From the NCBI GenBank assembly GCA_031276175.1, contig JAISNP010000049.1, forward strand, positions 1 through 44,869: DNA of 44,869 nucleotides, given 5' to 3'. Positions 25,195 through 33,654 of the stretch are shown here, one piece after another (positions within the stretch are counted from its first letter, which is position 1; the number at the start of each line of letters is the position of its first letter). The notes under the pieces are model-generated. The model was not told the DNA's origin and ran no database searches. It saw nothing but the letters and a program-made list of their open reading frames with translations. The DNA comes from Tannerella sp. (lineage in GTDB: Bacteria; Bacteroidota; Bacteroidia; Bacteroidales; Tannerellaceae). Made by a program: the position numbers and the translations under genes.

Positions 25195-25475
25195 TTTATT
25201 TCCGGCAGTAACCGGATTATTTCCGGCAGTAACCAAGATATTGCGGGCAGTAACCGAATTATTGCGGGCAATAAACGGAATATTGCGGGCAATAAACGAG
25301 ATATTGCGAGCAATAAACGAGATATTGCGGGCAATAAACAGGATATTGCGGGCAATAAACAGGATATTGCGGGCAATAAACAGGATATTGCGGGCAATAA
25401 ACGAGATATTGCGAGCAATAAACAAGATATTGCGGGCAATAAACAAGATATTGCTCGCAATAACCGATTGAGAGG
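25195..25475. repeat. 21-bp tandem array 3 (TATTGC-gg-GCAATA dyads)
   Basis: Thirteen units of exactly 21 bp; the central GG/GA falls at 25204, 25225, 25246, 25267, 25288, 25309, 25330, 25351, 25372, 25393, 25414, 25435 and 25456. The typical unit holds the perfect palindrome TATTGC-GG-GCAATA joined by an AACGAGA- or AACAGGA-like linker. The first two units carry TTCCGGCAGTAA instead and the last has TTGCTCGCAA, so the ends are the most diverged. It lies in the convergent gap between the Hc1 gene and murF. Frames on both strands are open and encode heptapeptides only because the period is seven codons. Confidence 0.96.
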
Positions 25476-25506
25476 ACAATTTAATTGTCATAAAGGCGAA
25501 AAAGTT

Positions 25507-26793
25507 TTACAACTCTTCCACAATCTGTTCGAGATGAATGCCGTGCGAACCTTTTATCAGGATATGAAAGCCTTCGGGCGGATGATTTTTCAGATGCTTT
25601 TTCAACTTTTCTACGTCGGGGAAGCATGTGAAAATTCCTCCTGCGGCGCCAAAGCGGTTGCCGCAAAGAAATACTTTGTCGAAATCGTACGCCTTCAGTT
25701 TTTCCACAATTTCGGCGTGGAAGCGTGCGCTCTCCGCGCCTAATTCGAGCATGTCGCCCAGAATTACGGCTTTGGGTGCGGCCGGCAGGGAGGCGAAATT
25801 TTTTAAAGCCGCATCCATGCTGCTCGGATTGGCATTATAGGCATCAATAATAAGCGTGTTACGACTCGTTTCCGTACGTTGCGAGCGGTTATTGGACGGC
25901 TCGTAACGGGACACGGCACGGTTAATTACCTCGGCGGGGACATTGAAATAACGCCCGACGGCTATGGCCGCCAGCATATTGCACAGATTATAATCGCCCG
26001 TCATTCGCGTCTCAAGTTTGTATACATCGCCCCTTTGCTCATTCCATTCAAAGCGGAGGAAAGGATGACAGCCGGTTGCCCTGCCGTGAATAAACGCATC
26101 ATCGCTCTCGCCGTAAGTAATTTGTTCAAGTCCGAAGGCCATTTCGCGCAGATGTTCGTTTTCCTTGTGGATAAATACCTTCCCGCCCGTTTTCCGCAAA
26201 CAGTCGTACAGTTCCCCCTTCGCACGGAGTACGCCCTCGAAAGATCCGAATCCTTCCAGATGCGCATATCCCACGTTCGTGATGATGCCGTAGTCGGGGC
26301 GCGCCGTTTCAGCCAGCAATCTTATCTCGTCCGGATGATTGGCGCCCATCTCCACCACGGCCATTTCATGCTCCGGCTTCAGGCGAAGCAACGTGAGCGG
26401 GACGCCGATATGGTTGTTCAGATTACCCTGCGTATAAATCAAGCGATATGAAGCGGATAATACGGCCGCAATCAGCTCTTTCGTCGTAGTTTTCCCGTTG
26501 GTTCCCGTGATGCCGACGACAGGCGTCCCCAAAATACTCCGGTGGAGGCGAGCCAGTTGTTGCAATGTCTGCAAAACGTTTTCCGTGACAATCATACGCG
26601 CGTCGATTTTTACGGCAGGGTCGTCTATTACGGCATATGCCGCACCTGCATCGAGGGCAGCTGCGGCAAAACGGTTCCCGTCGAAAGATTCGCCTTTCAA
26701 CGCGAAGAAAACAGACCCCGGCGGACAGTTCCGGCTGTCGGTTGTCACAACCGGATGATCCCGGTAAATCTGATACAGTTCGGATATGTGCAT
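25507..26793 (-). CDS. murF: UDP-N-acetylmuramoyl-tripeptide--D-alanyl-D-alanine ligase
   Basis: 428 residues from MHISELYQIY at 26793 (the frame stays open 21 codons upstream). MurF adds D-Ala-D-Ala to UDP-MurNAc-tripeptide in the cytosol, the last soluble step of peptidoglycan precursor synthesis. Visible motifs: VVTTDSRNCPPGSVFFALKG (UDP-binding domain), the ATP-binding GITGTNGKTTTKE at about residues 94-106, VVEMGANHPDEI, ITNVGYAHLEGFGS, and IDAYNANPSSM with GDMLELG in the C-terminal domain. It is transcribed away from folP from a shared intergenic region. Its 3' end faces array 3. Confidence 0.96.
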   Translation of the reverse strand: MHISELYQIYRDHPVVTTDSRNCPPGSVFFALKGESFDGNRFAAAALDAGAAYAVIDDPAVKIDARMIVTENVLQTLQQLARLHRSILGTPVVGITGTNGKTTTKELIAAVLSASYRLIYTQGNLNNHIGVPLTLLRLKPEHEMAVVEMGANHPDEIRLLAETARPDYGIITNVGYAHLEGFGSFEGVLRAKGELYDCLRKTGGKVFIHKENEHLREMAFGLEQITYGESDDAFIHGRATGCHPFLRFEWNEQRGDVYKLETRMTGDYNLCNMLAAIAVGRYFNVPAEVINRAVSRYEPSNNRSQRTETSRNTLIIDAYNANPSSMDAALKNFASLPAAPKAVILGDMLELGAESARFHAEIVEKLKAYDFDKVFLCGNRFGAAGGIFTCFPDVEKLKKHLKNHPPEGFHILIKGSHGIHLEQIVEEL

Positions 26794-26822
26794 GAGAATT
26801 GATTTCGACATAAAAACGATAG

Positions 26823-26830
26823 CAAAAATA
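26823..26830 (-). promoter_or_regulatory. -7 element (TATTTTTG) of murF
   Basis: TATTTTTG on the minus strand, 30 bp before the chosen murF start. It supports that start over longer ones. Confidence 0.5.
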
Positions 26831-26851
26831 ACGGATAATGCAGAATTTATA

Positions 26852-26859
26852 TACATTTG
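26852..26859 (+). promoter_or_regulatory. -7 element (TACATTTG) of folP-cdaA
   Basis: TACATTTG on the plus strand, 55 bp before the folP start. With the murF element it makes a compact divergent promoter region. Confidence 0.55.
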
Positions 26860-26913
26860 TGGAAAAAATATTGTGCCCCGTATCTATATTATTAAAATAA
26901 GAAGGAGAAAGCA

Positions 26914-27747
26914 GTGAAATCACTAAATATAAAAGGCTGTCTGCATGTGCCGGACAAGCCGCTGGTAATGGGAATACTGAACGTGACGCCCGATTCGTTT
27001 TACGCCCTGAGCCGGAAACAGTCCGAAGCGGCAATACACCGGCGCATTGCCGAGATTCTGGACGAAGGCGGGGCGATTGTCGATGCAGGCGGATATTCGT
27101 CGCGTCCCGATGCGGCCGATGTATCCGAAGCGGAAGAAAAACGACGCTTGACTCCGGCATTATCCTGCCTGAAGGCAAATTATCCCGACGCGATTGTGTC
27201 GGTCGATACCTTCAGGGCGGAAATTGCACGGTGGGCGGTCGAAGAATACGGCGTAGCCATCATCAACGACATTTCGGGCGGAGAGATGGACAGCCGTATG
27301 TTTGCAGTCGCAGCCGCCTTGCGCGTACCTTATATATTAATGCACATGCGCGGTACCCCCCAAACGATGCGGCAACAGACCAACTACGAAGATATGATGG
27401 AAGAAATCATGCTCTATTTCGCAGGGAAACTGCGGACGTTGCAGTTGCTGGGCGTGCACGACATCATCCTCGACCCGGGATTCGGATTCGGCAAAACACT
27501 GGAACAGAACTATCAGCTTATGCAGGCGCTGCCCGAATTTGCCGTATTCGAACGCCCCCTCCTGGTCGGCATCTCACGCAAAAGCATGATATATAACTTG
27601 CTGCACACTACGCCCGACGAAAGCCTGAACGGCACAACGGCGCTGCACACGTTTGCGCTCCTGCACGGCGCCGACATCCTGCGCGTACACGATGTGAAAG
27701 CGGCCGTCGAAACGGTGAAAATAATTGATAAACTGAAAAACAAATAA
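26914..27747 (+). CDS. folP: Dihydropteroate synthase
   Basis: 277 residues. FolP joins p-aminobenzoate to dihydropterin pyrophosphate in folate synthesis and is the target of sulfonamides. Motifs: MGILNVTPDSF (about 19-29), IVDAGGYSSRPDA, VSVDTFRAEIA, INDISGGEMD, LMHMRGTPQTM, LDPGFGFGKT and LVGISRKSM. The start is a GTG at 26914, supported by an AAGGAG Shine-Dalgarno sequence at 26902-26907; such a strong site with a non-ATG start is unusual among the genes here. cdaA follows after 2 bp. Confidence 0.96.
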   Translation: MKSLNIKGCLHVPDKPLVMGILNVTPDSFYALSRKQSEAAIHRRIAEILDEGGAIVDAGGYSSRPDAADVSEAEEKRRLTPALSCLKANYPDAIVSVDTFRAEIARWAVEEYGVAIINDISGGEMDSRMFAVAAALRVPYILMHMRGTPQTMRQQTNYEDMMEEIMLYFAGKLRTLQLLGVHDIILDPGFGFGKTLEQNYQLMQALPEFAVFERPLLVGISRKSMIYNLLHTTPDESLNGTTALHTFALLHGADILRVHDVKAAVETVKIIDKLKNK

Positions 27748-27749
27748 GC

Positions 27750-28526
27750 ATGTTTGTATCATTCGGAATAAAAGATGTGATAGACATCCTGCTGGTAGCG
27801 TTTTTTCTCCATCAGGTATATAAACTGATGAAAAGTTCGGGTACGCTGGTTATTTTCGGCGGCGTGGTTGCCGTCATTATCGTATGGTTGCTCGTGTCGC
27901 AGGTACTGGAGATGCGGCTGATGGGGATGATTCTCGATAAATTCATCAGCGTCGGCTTTCTGGTTATCGTGATTCTTTTTCAGGATGATATACGCCGTTT
28001 TCTGGTAGCGCTGGGTTCAAATCGGGGCTGGAAATTTATAGTCAAGATCTTTTCGCGGAAAAATGAAAACGCGGAGAATAAAAACAAATACATTGCTCCG
28101 GTCGTACTGGCATGTCTGAACATGTCGCGCAAAAAGACCGGCGCGCTGATTGTCATCCGGAAAGAAATGGACCTGTCGGCATATATCCGGACGGGCGAGA
28201 TGTTCACCGCCGAAGTGAATGCCCGCCTTATCGAAAACATTTTCTTCAAGAACAGTCCCCTGCACGACGGCGCAATGATCATCGTCGACAACGAAATCAA
28301 AGCCGTAGGATGTATCCTGCCCGTAGCGCAAAACGCAAATATATCGAAAGACATGGGCGTACGCCATCGCGCCGGACTGGGCATGTCCAAAGAAACCGAT
28401 GCAATAGTCATCATCGTCTCGGAAGAACGCGGCACCATTGCCGTTGCGCACAACGGAAAACTCATCGCCCCGCTCTCGGCCGAAGAGCTTCAGCAAATCC
28501 TGTCGGAAGAGAAAAATACAGAATAG
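27750..28526 (+). CDS. cdaA: Diadenylate cyclase (CdaA/DacA type)
   Basis: 258 residues. Three N-terminal TM helices (about 9-25, 33-50 and 60-78) are followed by the DAC domain, with the two nucleotide-binding motifs DGA (173-175, in PLHDGAMIIVD) and RHR (205-207, in MGVRHRAGLG). The enzyme makes cyclic di-AMP from two ATP at the inner membrane; this messenger controls potassium and osmotic balance and wall homeostasis. The gene starts 2 bp after folP and is probably translated from the same message, the usual folP-dacA order in Bacteroidetes. Confidence 0.95.
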   Translation: MFVSFGIKDVIDILLVAFFLHQVYKLMKSSGTLVIFGGVVAVIIVWLLVSQVLEMRLMGMILDKFISVGFLVIVILFQDDIRRFLVALGSNRGWKFIVKIFSRKNENAENKNKYIAPVVLACLNMSRKKTGALIVIRKEMDLSAYIRTGEMFTAEVNARLIENIFFKNSPLHDGAMIIVDNEIKAVGCILPVAQNANISKDMGVRHRAGLGMSKETDAIVIIVSEERGTIAVAHNGKLIAPLSAEELQQILSEEKNTE

Positions 28527-28599
28527 TTAAATAAGCCGAAATAGATTGACCGCACACAGATTGTCCGCTTAATTTGCAATATATATATTACAATTTTAA

Positions 28600-28607
28600 T
28601 AATTTTG
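28600..28607 (+). promoter_or_regulatory. -7 element (TAATTTTG) of pta-ackA, with hairpin leader
   Basis: TAATTTTG on the plus strand with a TTTG 23 bp upstream (28573-28576). The leader of about 80 nt contains a hairpin, GAGGACA pairing with TGTC-t-CCTC (about 28631-28655), before the ATG at 28692. Confidence 0.5.
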
Positions 28608-28691
28608 CGGCGCAATTAAGAGGTTGCGAAGAGGACAAGCTTAGTGTCTCCTCCGGAAAATGCTTGATTACAAATAAAATAATATATAACA

Positions 28692-29711
28692 ATGACAAAC
28701 TTGATTCAAAAAATGATTGAGCGGGCAAAAGCCGACAGACAGCGGATTGTCTTGCCCGAAGGCACGGAAGAGCGAACACTGAAAGCTGCCGACCGGCTGA
28801 TTGCGGACAAAGCAGCAAACGTAATCCTGCTGGGCGAGCCTGCGGAAGTAAAACAATTGGCCTGCGGATTCGGGCTTGAGTATGTACGGAATGCAACCAT
28901 CATCGACCCGAAAGCACATGCAAAAAAACAGGATTATTCCGACTTGCTGTACCGGCTGCGCCAATCAAAAGGAATGACGCCCGAAAAAGCCGCCGTACTG
29001 GTAGAAGACCCGCTGTATCTCGGATGCCTGATGATAAAGGCCGGCGATGCGGACGGCGAGATTGCCGGCGCACGAAATTACACGAGCGATGTGCTCCGTC
29101 CCGCCTTGCAAATCATCCGCACGACATCCGGCATCAAGTGCGTATCGGGCGCTTTCCTGATGTTTCTGAAAGACGCTTCGTATGGCGATAACGGCATGAT
29201 GATATTCGCCGACTGCGCCGTAACGCCCAATCCGACTGCACAGGAACTCGCGCAGATAGCCGTTTCGACGGCGCAGACAGCCCGCATCCTGCTGGGACTG
29301 GAGCCGCGCGTCGCCATGCTCAGTTTTTCCACCAAAGGAAGCGCCCACCACGAGATGGTCGACAAGGTAGTGGAAGCCACAAAACTGGCTAAGGAAATGG
29401 ATCCGGAACTGACGATCGACGGCGAACTGCAGGCCGACGCGGCGCTGGTACCGGGCGTCGCATCGCAGAAGGCGCCGGGAAGTACGGTAGCCGGAAAGGC
29501 CAACATACTGGTGTTCCCGACGCTCGAAGCAGGAAATATCGGCTACAAGCTGGTGCAGCGCCTTGCCGGAGCCGAAGCTATCGGGCCGGTATTGCAGGGA
29601 ATCGCCGCTCCCGTGAATGACCTCTCGCGAGGTTGCTCGGTCAACGATATTTATCAGATGGTGGTGATTGCTTCTCTTCAGGCCATCGGACTGAAACAGG
29701 CAAAACAGTAA
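28692..29711 (+). CDS. pta: Phosphate acetyltransferase
   Basis: 339 residues, the short single-domain form of Pta. It converts acetyl-CoA and phosphate to acetyl phosphate in fermentative acetate production. Recognisable are KADRQRIVLPEGTEERTLKAA at the start, GEIAGARNYTSDVLRPALQI, DCAVTPNPTAQELAQIA, MLSFSTKGSA and the C-terminal FPTLEAGNIGYKLVQRLAGA. It is followed after 26 bp by acetate kinase, and the two work in sequence to make ATP. The leader has a possible regulatory hairpin. Confidence 0.96.
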   Translation: MTNLIQKMIERAKADRQRIVLPEGTEERTLKAADRLIADKAANVILLGEPAEVKQLACGFGLEYVRNATIIDPKAHAKKQDYSDLLYRLRQSKGMTPEKAAVLVEDPLYLGCLMIKAGDADGEIAGARNYTSDVLRPALQIIRTTSGIKCVSGAFLMFLKDASYGDNGMMIFADCAVTPNPTAQELAQIAVSTAQTARILLGLEPRVAMLSFSTKGSAHHEMVDKVVEATKLAKEMDPELTIDGELQADAALVPGVASQKAPGSTVAGKANILVFPTLEAGNIGYKLVQRLAGAEAIGPVLQGIAAPVNDLSRGCSVNDIYQMVVIASLQAIGLKQAKQ

Positions 29712-29737
29712 GGGTTATAATATAAAACACAAACACG

Positions 29738-30937
29738 ATGAAAATACTGGTGCTGAATTGCGGAAGCAGTTCAATCAAATACAAACTCTTCGATATGACG
29801 TCGGGAGAAGTGATGGCGCAGGGAGGTATCGAACGGGTCGGGATGGACGGCTCTTTCCTGAAATTAGTCGATGCGAACGGCGAAAAGGTCATCCTCGAAA
29901 AAGATATTCCCGGACACGAACAGGGAATCGGTTTTGTGCTGGACGTATTGACGGATGCCCGTTACGGGTGCATCCGGTCGTTCGACGAAATAAACGCGGT
30001 GGGGCACCGCGTCGTGCACGGCGGCGAAAAATTCTCCTCCAGCATATTGATCACCGACGAAGTCGTCGCCAAAGTCGAAGAATGTTCCGAACTGGCGCAA
30101 CTGCATAACCCCGCCAACCTGAAAGGCATCTACGCCATCCGCAAAATCATGCCCCGGCTGCCGCAGATAGCCGTTTTCGACACGGCTTTCCACCAGACGA
30201 TGCCGGATTATGCCTATATCTACGGCCTGCCGTACGAATTGTACGCCAAATACGGCGTGCGACGCTACGGTTTCCACGGCACCAGCCACCGCTACGTGTC
30301 GCAACGCGCCTGCGAGATACTCGGCCTCCCCTACGAAAAGCAACGCATCATCACGGCGCACGTAGGAAACGGCGGATCCCTCGCCGCCATCAGTAACGGC
30401 AAGTCCGTAGATACCACAATGGGGCTTACGCCGGTAGAAGGCATACTGATGGGCACGCGCTGCGGCGATGTCGACGCAGGAGCCATTTCGTTTATCATGA
30501 ACAGGGAAGGACTGGATGCCGACGGGCTGTCCGACCTCGTCAACAAGCGCAGCGGCGTACTGGGCGTATCGGGCGTATCGTCCGACATGCGCGAAATAGA
30601 AAAAGCCTGCCTCGAAGGGCACGCCCGCGCCCGCCTTGCCATGCAGATATACGTCTACCGCATCAAAAAATACGTCGGCGCCTTTGCCGCAGTGCTGGGC
30701 GGCGCAGACATTCTGGTATTTACCGGCGGCGTGGGCGAAAATCAATGCTCAATGCGCGCGGACGTTTGCCGAGGGCTGGAATTTATGGGCATACGGCTGG
30801 ACGAAAGTAAAAACAGCGTGCGCGGACAGGAAGCCGTCATCAGTACGCCGGACAGCGCTACGACGGTAATCGTTGTGCCCACCGACGAAGAGTACATGAT
30901 TGCTGCCGATACGCAGGCAATCCTGAACGCACAATAG
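29738..30937 (+). CDS. ackA: Acetate kinase
   Basis: 399 residues, the normal length. It transfers the phosphate of acetyl phosphate to ADP, giving acetate and ATP. ASKHA-fold signatures: KILVLNCGSSSIKYKLFD at the N-terminus (signature 1), AVGHRVVHGG, VFDTAFHQTMP, RRYGFHGTSHRYVS (signature 2), HVGNGGSLAAI and FTGGVGEN. It is the second gene of the pta-ackA unit, and a strong bidirectional terminator lies about 100 bp downstream. Confidence 0.97.
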   Translation: MKILVLNCGSSSIKYKLFDMTSGEVMAQGGIERVGMDGSFLKLVDANGEKVILEKDIPGHEQGIGFVLDVLTDARYGCIRSFDEINAVGHRVVHGGEKFSSSILITDEVVAKVEECSELAQLHNPANLKGIYAIRKIMPRLPQIAVFDTAFHQTMPDYAYIYGLPYELYAKYGVRRYGFHGTSHRYVSQRACEILGLPYEKQRIITAHVGNGGSLAAISNGKSVDTTMGLTPVEGILMGTRCGDVDAGAISFIMNREGLDADGLSDLVNKRSGVLGVSGVSSDMREIEKACLEGHARARLAMQIYVYRIKKYVGAFAAVLGGADILVFTGGVGENQCSMRADVCRGLEFMGIRLDESKNSVRGQEAVISTPDSATTVIVVPTDEEYMIAADTQAILNAQ

Positions 30938-31033
30938 CCTGCCGACGGATATTCCTCCGATTGAACTTCTCCGTTTAAAATCATTTTCAATAAATAAAGC
31001 CATGCCGCGAGTATAATCGGGCACGGTACGCCG

Positions 31034-31077
31034 AAAAGAAACGCTTGCACCGAAACCGGTGGCAAGCGTTTCTTTTT
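31034..31077. terminator. Bidirectional terminator after ackA
   Basis: Arms of 15 bases, AAAAGAAACGCTTGC and GCAAGCGTTTCTTTT, flank a loop that itself pairs ACC with GGT. An A-tract on one side and a T-tract on the other let it act from either strand. Confidence 0.85.
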
Positions 31078-31100
31078 CCGTACCGGAAAATGCAGGAAAA

Positions 31101-31250
31101 GAAACATATTTTTTAAAAAATACGAGACTGTCACCAAGAAACACGAGTCTATCATCAAAAAACACGAGTTTATCATCGAAAAACATGTATTTTCTGTTGA
31201 AAGACTCGTGTTTCCCGGCAAAAAAACGTGCCTTTTACCGAAAGGCGCGT
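31101..31250. repeat. 21-bp array 4 (ACGAG/CTCGT)
   Basis: ACGAG-containing units start at 31122, 31143 and 31164, then a changed unit at 31185 (ATGTA) and inverted ones at 31206 (TCGTG) and 31227 (CGTG). All steps are exactly 21 bp. The inverted units can pair with the direct ones (AAACACGAGTC with GACTCGTGTTT), making a long hairpin. The array lies in the convergent gap between ackA and the gene ending at 31350, bounded by terminators on both sides. Confidence 0.85.
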
Positions 31251-31255
31251 TTTTT
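31220..31255. terminator. Bidirectional terminator of the 34173-31350 operon
   Basis: AAAAAACGtGCCTTT pairs with AAAGGCgCGTTTTTT around a TACCG-type loop. A- and T-tracts flank it, so it can stop transcription from both sides. It merges with the last units of array 4. Confidence 0.8.
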
Positions 31256-31349
31256 TTATTCGTGTTATATATATCAAAACCGGTTTTTACGGATGTTGCC
31301 TGTTAAAATTGCCCGGATTCGATATTTAATTTTCCGCATCGAACGCTGT

Positions 31350-31886
31350 TTATTTCAACGATGCCCACCAGTCGGCAGGGGGATTGGGGATTACTGTAAA
31401 GTTATACGTACCACTCTCGTTCGCTTTGCCGTTCAGTGTGTTCGAATAAACATACTTGCAACTGGTAGCGGAAGAATAGGTGAGCGTTCCGCTATATACA
31501 AACAGCCGGTGGGGTATTACTCCATTCGTGATGTACTGATCGCAGATATAGTCGAACTTCGCCGTATTGTCTCCCGTTTTCCGGTAAGTATAGTTGGTCT
31601 TAAGAAAAGACCCGTAATACTGGCTGTTTGCATGATAGCCCTGCGTTGCGGAAATAGCCATAAATTCGAGGTAATAGTCTCCTTTGGCATTCATTCCTTT
31701 GGCAAATGCGTACCGGTAGGACAGCGATTCGGGAGCATAGCCGGTCGGCGCCGGTTCGGGTGTCGGTTTGGAAGGCGTTTTGGGCGTTTCGTCGTCGTCC
31801 AGCGGCGAGGTCGGGCCGGGCAGGCAGCCTGTAAGCAACCATAATCCGAGCAGGCATATGGCGGATAGCGTTTTTCTTTTTTTCAT
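31350..31886 (-). CDS. Hypothetical lipoprotein
   Basis: 178 residues. The signal peptide ends in a lipobox, LTGC. It is followed by a Pro/Thr-rich linker of about 30 residues (roughly 27-50) and a beta-rich C-terminal domain with many Tyr, Asn and Thr residues. No family was recognised. It lies 22 bp after the stop of a beta-barrel gene and ends the four-gene operon of envelope proteins, so it is probably an outer-membrane lipoprotein working with that barrel. Confidence 0.75.
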   Translation of the reverse strand: MKKRKTLSAICLLGLWLLTGCLPGPTSPLDDDETPKTPSKPTPEPAPTGYAPESLSYRYAFAKGMNAKGDYYLEFMAISATQGYHANSQYYGSFLKTNYTYRKTGDNTAKFDYICDQYITNGVIPHRLFVYSGTLTYSSATSCKYVYSNTLNGKANESGTYNFTVIPNPPADWWASLK

Positions 31887-31908
31887 TGCCGTTCGTATTT
31901 CAGCATGG

Positions 31909-32553
31909 TTAAAAGAAAAACGTCAGGCCGATGTTGCCGGTTGCCGAGGGCTGAAAGGCAAGATCGAAATAATTTGTCGTCGTTTTCGTATCCGCGCTCG
32001 GATTGTTCGTTTTGGAATAAAACTGAAGCCCTCCGATCTGTCCGGTCAGCATAAGCCGGTCGGTGATAAAACAGGCCACTCCGGGAGCAATCATTGCGTA
32101 TAATCCGCTCGCAGAGTAGCTGGTGGTCGTATTACCCTGCTGCGTTTGCTGGCTGCCGAATATCCCGCCCAGCTTTCCGTCGAAAAACAGGCCTGCGCGC
32201 TCGTTGAACATCAGGTAGCGGCGCACGCCGGCTGCAATCCGAAATTCGGGCGTTGCCGTCACCTGATTGTCGGAGCCGGTCTTCTGATTGTCTTTGATGG
32301 TGGAACTGTAACCTATCTCCGCCAGCAGCGCCCACTTGTCGTTCAGCATAAATCCGGCCGAGGGCATAAATCCGATTTTCAGCTCACTTGGGTTGGACGT
32401 GATTGTCGAACCGCTGGTTGTGGCGCTCCGGTTGCTGGAGATATAAGCCGAGCCGGTAATAAAATACTTTTTGCCCTCCATCTGGGCATTTCCTTTAAAC
32501 GATACTGTTGTCAGTATAAGGGCCATTATGACCCAATGCATTTGCTTTTTCAT
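31909..32553 (-). CDS. Outer-membrane beta-barrel protein
   Basis: 214 residues with a signal peptide ending around FKGNAQ. The mature part alternates polar and aromatic/aliphatic residues (KIGFMPSAGFMLNDKWALLAEIGY, FRIAAGVRRYLMF, FFDGKLGGIFG) and ends in GNIGLTFFF with a terminal Phe. This is the signature of small eight-stranded barrels of the OmpA-N/OMP_b-brl type. Function unknown; probably structural or an adhesin. It sits 43 bp after the stop of the seven-repeat AVYWKNG lipoprotein gene. Confidence 0.85.
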   Translation of the reverse strand: MKKQMHWVIMALILTTVSFKGNAQMEGKKYFITGSAYISSNRSATTSGSTITSNPSELKIGFMPSAGFMLNDKWALLAEIGYSSTIKDNQKTGSDNQVTATPEFRIAAGVRRYLMFNERAGLFFDGKLGGIFGSQQTQQGNTTTSYSASGLYAMIAPGVACFITDRLMLTGQIGGLQFYSKTNNPSADTKTTTNYFDLAFQPSATGNIGLTFFF

Positions 32554-32595
32554 TTGTTTGTTATTTAGAATATTAATAATTGGTGTTTATTCGAT

Positions 32596-33615
32596 TCATT
32601 GGTTGGACTGTCTGCGAGGGACTACGGCGATGCCGTAATAATCTTCATCTGCGTTTCCGAGTTTTTCTATCTCACCGTTTTTCCAGTATACGGGATTATA
32701 GCCATCGCTTCCGGCAACATATACATCGTTGCCGTATACGGTGATGGCGTCGGCCGAAGCCCATTCGCCGGGTTTACAGGGTAACTTTGTTTCCCGACCG
32801 TTTTTCCAGTACACGGCATCGTCTCCATCGGCGCCGGCAATATATACATCGCTGCCGGATATGGCTATGGCGGTGCCGCTCATTTCCACAGGTGTCTTGC
32901 TTAACCTTGTTTTCTTTCCGTTTCTCCAGTACACAACATAGTACTCATAATCCCCGTCCGCTTCCCTTCCGGAAATATGTATATCGCTTCCGGAAACGGC
33001 GATGGCATCGGCGACAGCGTCTTCGGATTCTCTCGGCAGCGCCGTTTTCCTGCCGTTTTTCCAGTATACGGCATCATCTCCGTCGTATCCGGACACATAT
33101 ACATCATTGCCGGAAACGGCTATGGCACAGGCGGCGTTAGCGGAAGATTCTACGGGTAGCGCAGTTCTCTTTCCGTTTTTCCAGTACACGGCATCATCCC
33201 CGTCGTATCCGGCAATATATACATCGCTGCCGGATACGGCTATGGCGGCGGCGTAAGAGTCTGGATCATTATTCCCTTCCGATACTTCCGGTAATCTTGT
33301 GAGTCGGCCATTTTTCCAGTACACGGCATGTGAATCATAATTGGGGTCGGTACAATTGCCGACAATATAGATGTCCTCGCCCGATACGGCAATAGCCGTG
33401 GCGTATGACCATTTCAGATCGCCCCACGTTTCCAACTCTTCCATCTCGCCGTTCTTCCAGTAAACGGCCTGATCATCGCTCACTCCGACGACATACACAT
33501 CTACTTCGCCGGACGTTCCCACCACTTCGTCTGCGGGGCTGCTGTCTTTCAGACACCCCGTGAGGCCTGCGCCGATAACGACTGCAAGCGCGGCATGTAA
33601 AAACTTCTTTTTCAT
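32596..33615 (-). CDS. AVYWKNG-repeat lipoprotein, long paralogue
   Basis: 339 residues: a signal peptide with lipobox LTGC, then about seven tandem repeats of roughly 40 residues. Each runs AVYWKNG, a variable arm, A-AIAVSG-DVYIAG-DGD. The pattern suggests a beta-propeller or repeated beta-sheet surface protein. The C-terminus ends GIAVVPRRQSNQ. It is a tandem paralogue of the gene at 33655-34173: N- and C-termini are nearly identical and only the number and arms of inner repeats differ. Its partner ligand is unknown. Confidence 0.85.
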   Translation of the reverse strand: MKKKFLHAALAVVIGAGLTGCLKDSSPADEVVGTSGEVDVYVVGVSDDQAVYWKNGEMEELETWGDLKWSYATAIAVSGEDIYIVGNCTDPNYDSHAVYWKNGRLTRLPEVSEGNNDPDSYAAAIAVSGSDVYIAGYDGDDAVYWKNGKRTALPVESSANAACAIAVSGNDVYVSGYDGDDAVYWKNGRKTALPRESEDAVADAIAVSGSDIHISGREADGDYEYYVVYWRNGKKTRLSKTPVEMSGTAIAISGSDVYIAGADGDDAVYWKNGRETKLPCKPGEWASADAITVYGNDVYVAGSDGYNPVYWKNGEIEKLGNADEDYYGIAVVPRRQSNQ

Positions 33616-33654
33616 CTCTTTTGTTATTAATTTATATAATTGGTTTTACTCGAT

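Noticed and set aside
25195-25475. CRISPR-like array
   Set aside because: The whole 21-bp unit repeats; there are no unique spacers, the period is far too short, and no cas genes are in the window.
24931-25743. Proteins made of heptapeptides (NILFIAR, IAGNKQD) on both strands across array 3
   Set aside because: These follow from the seven-codon period and appear in several frames at once; none has a separate protein domain of its own.
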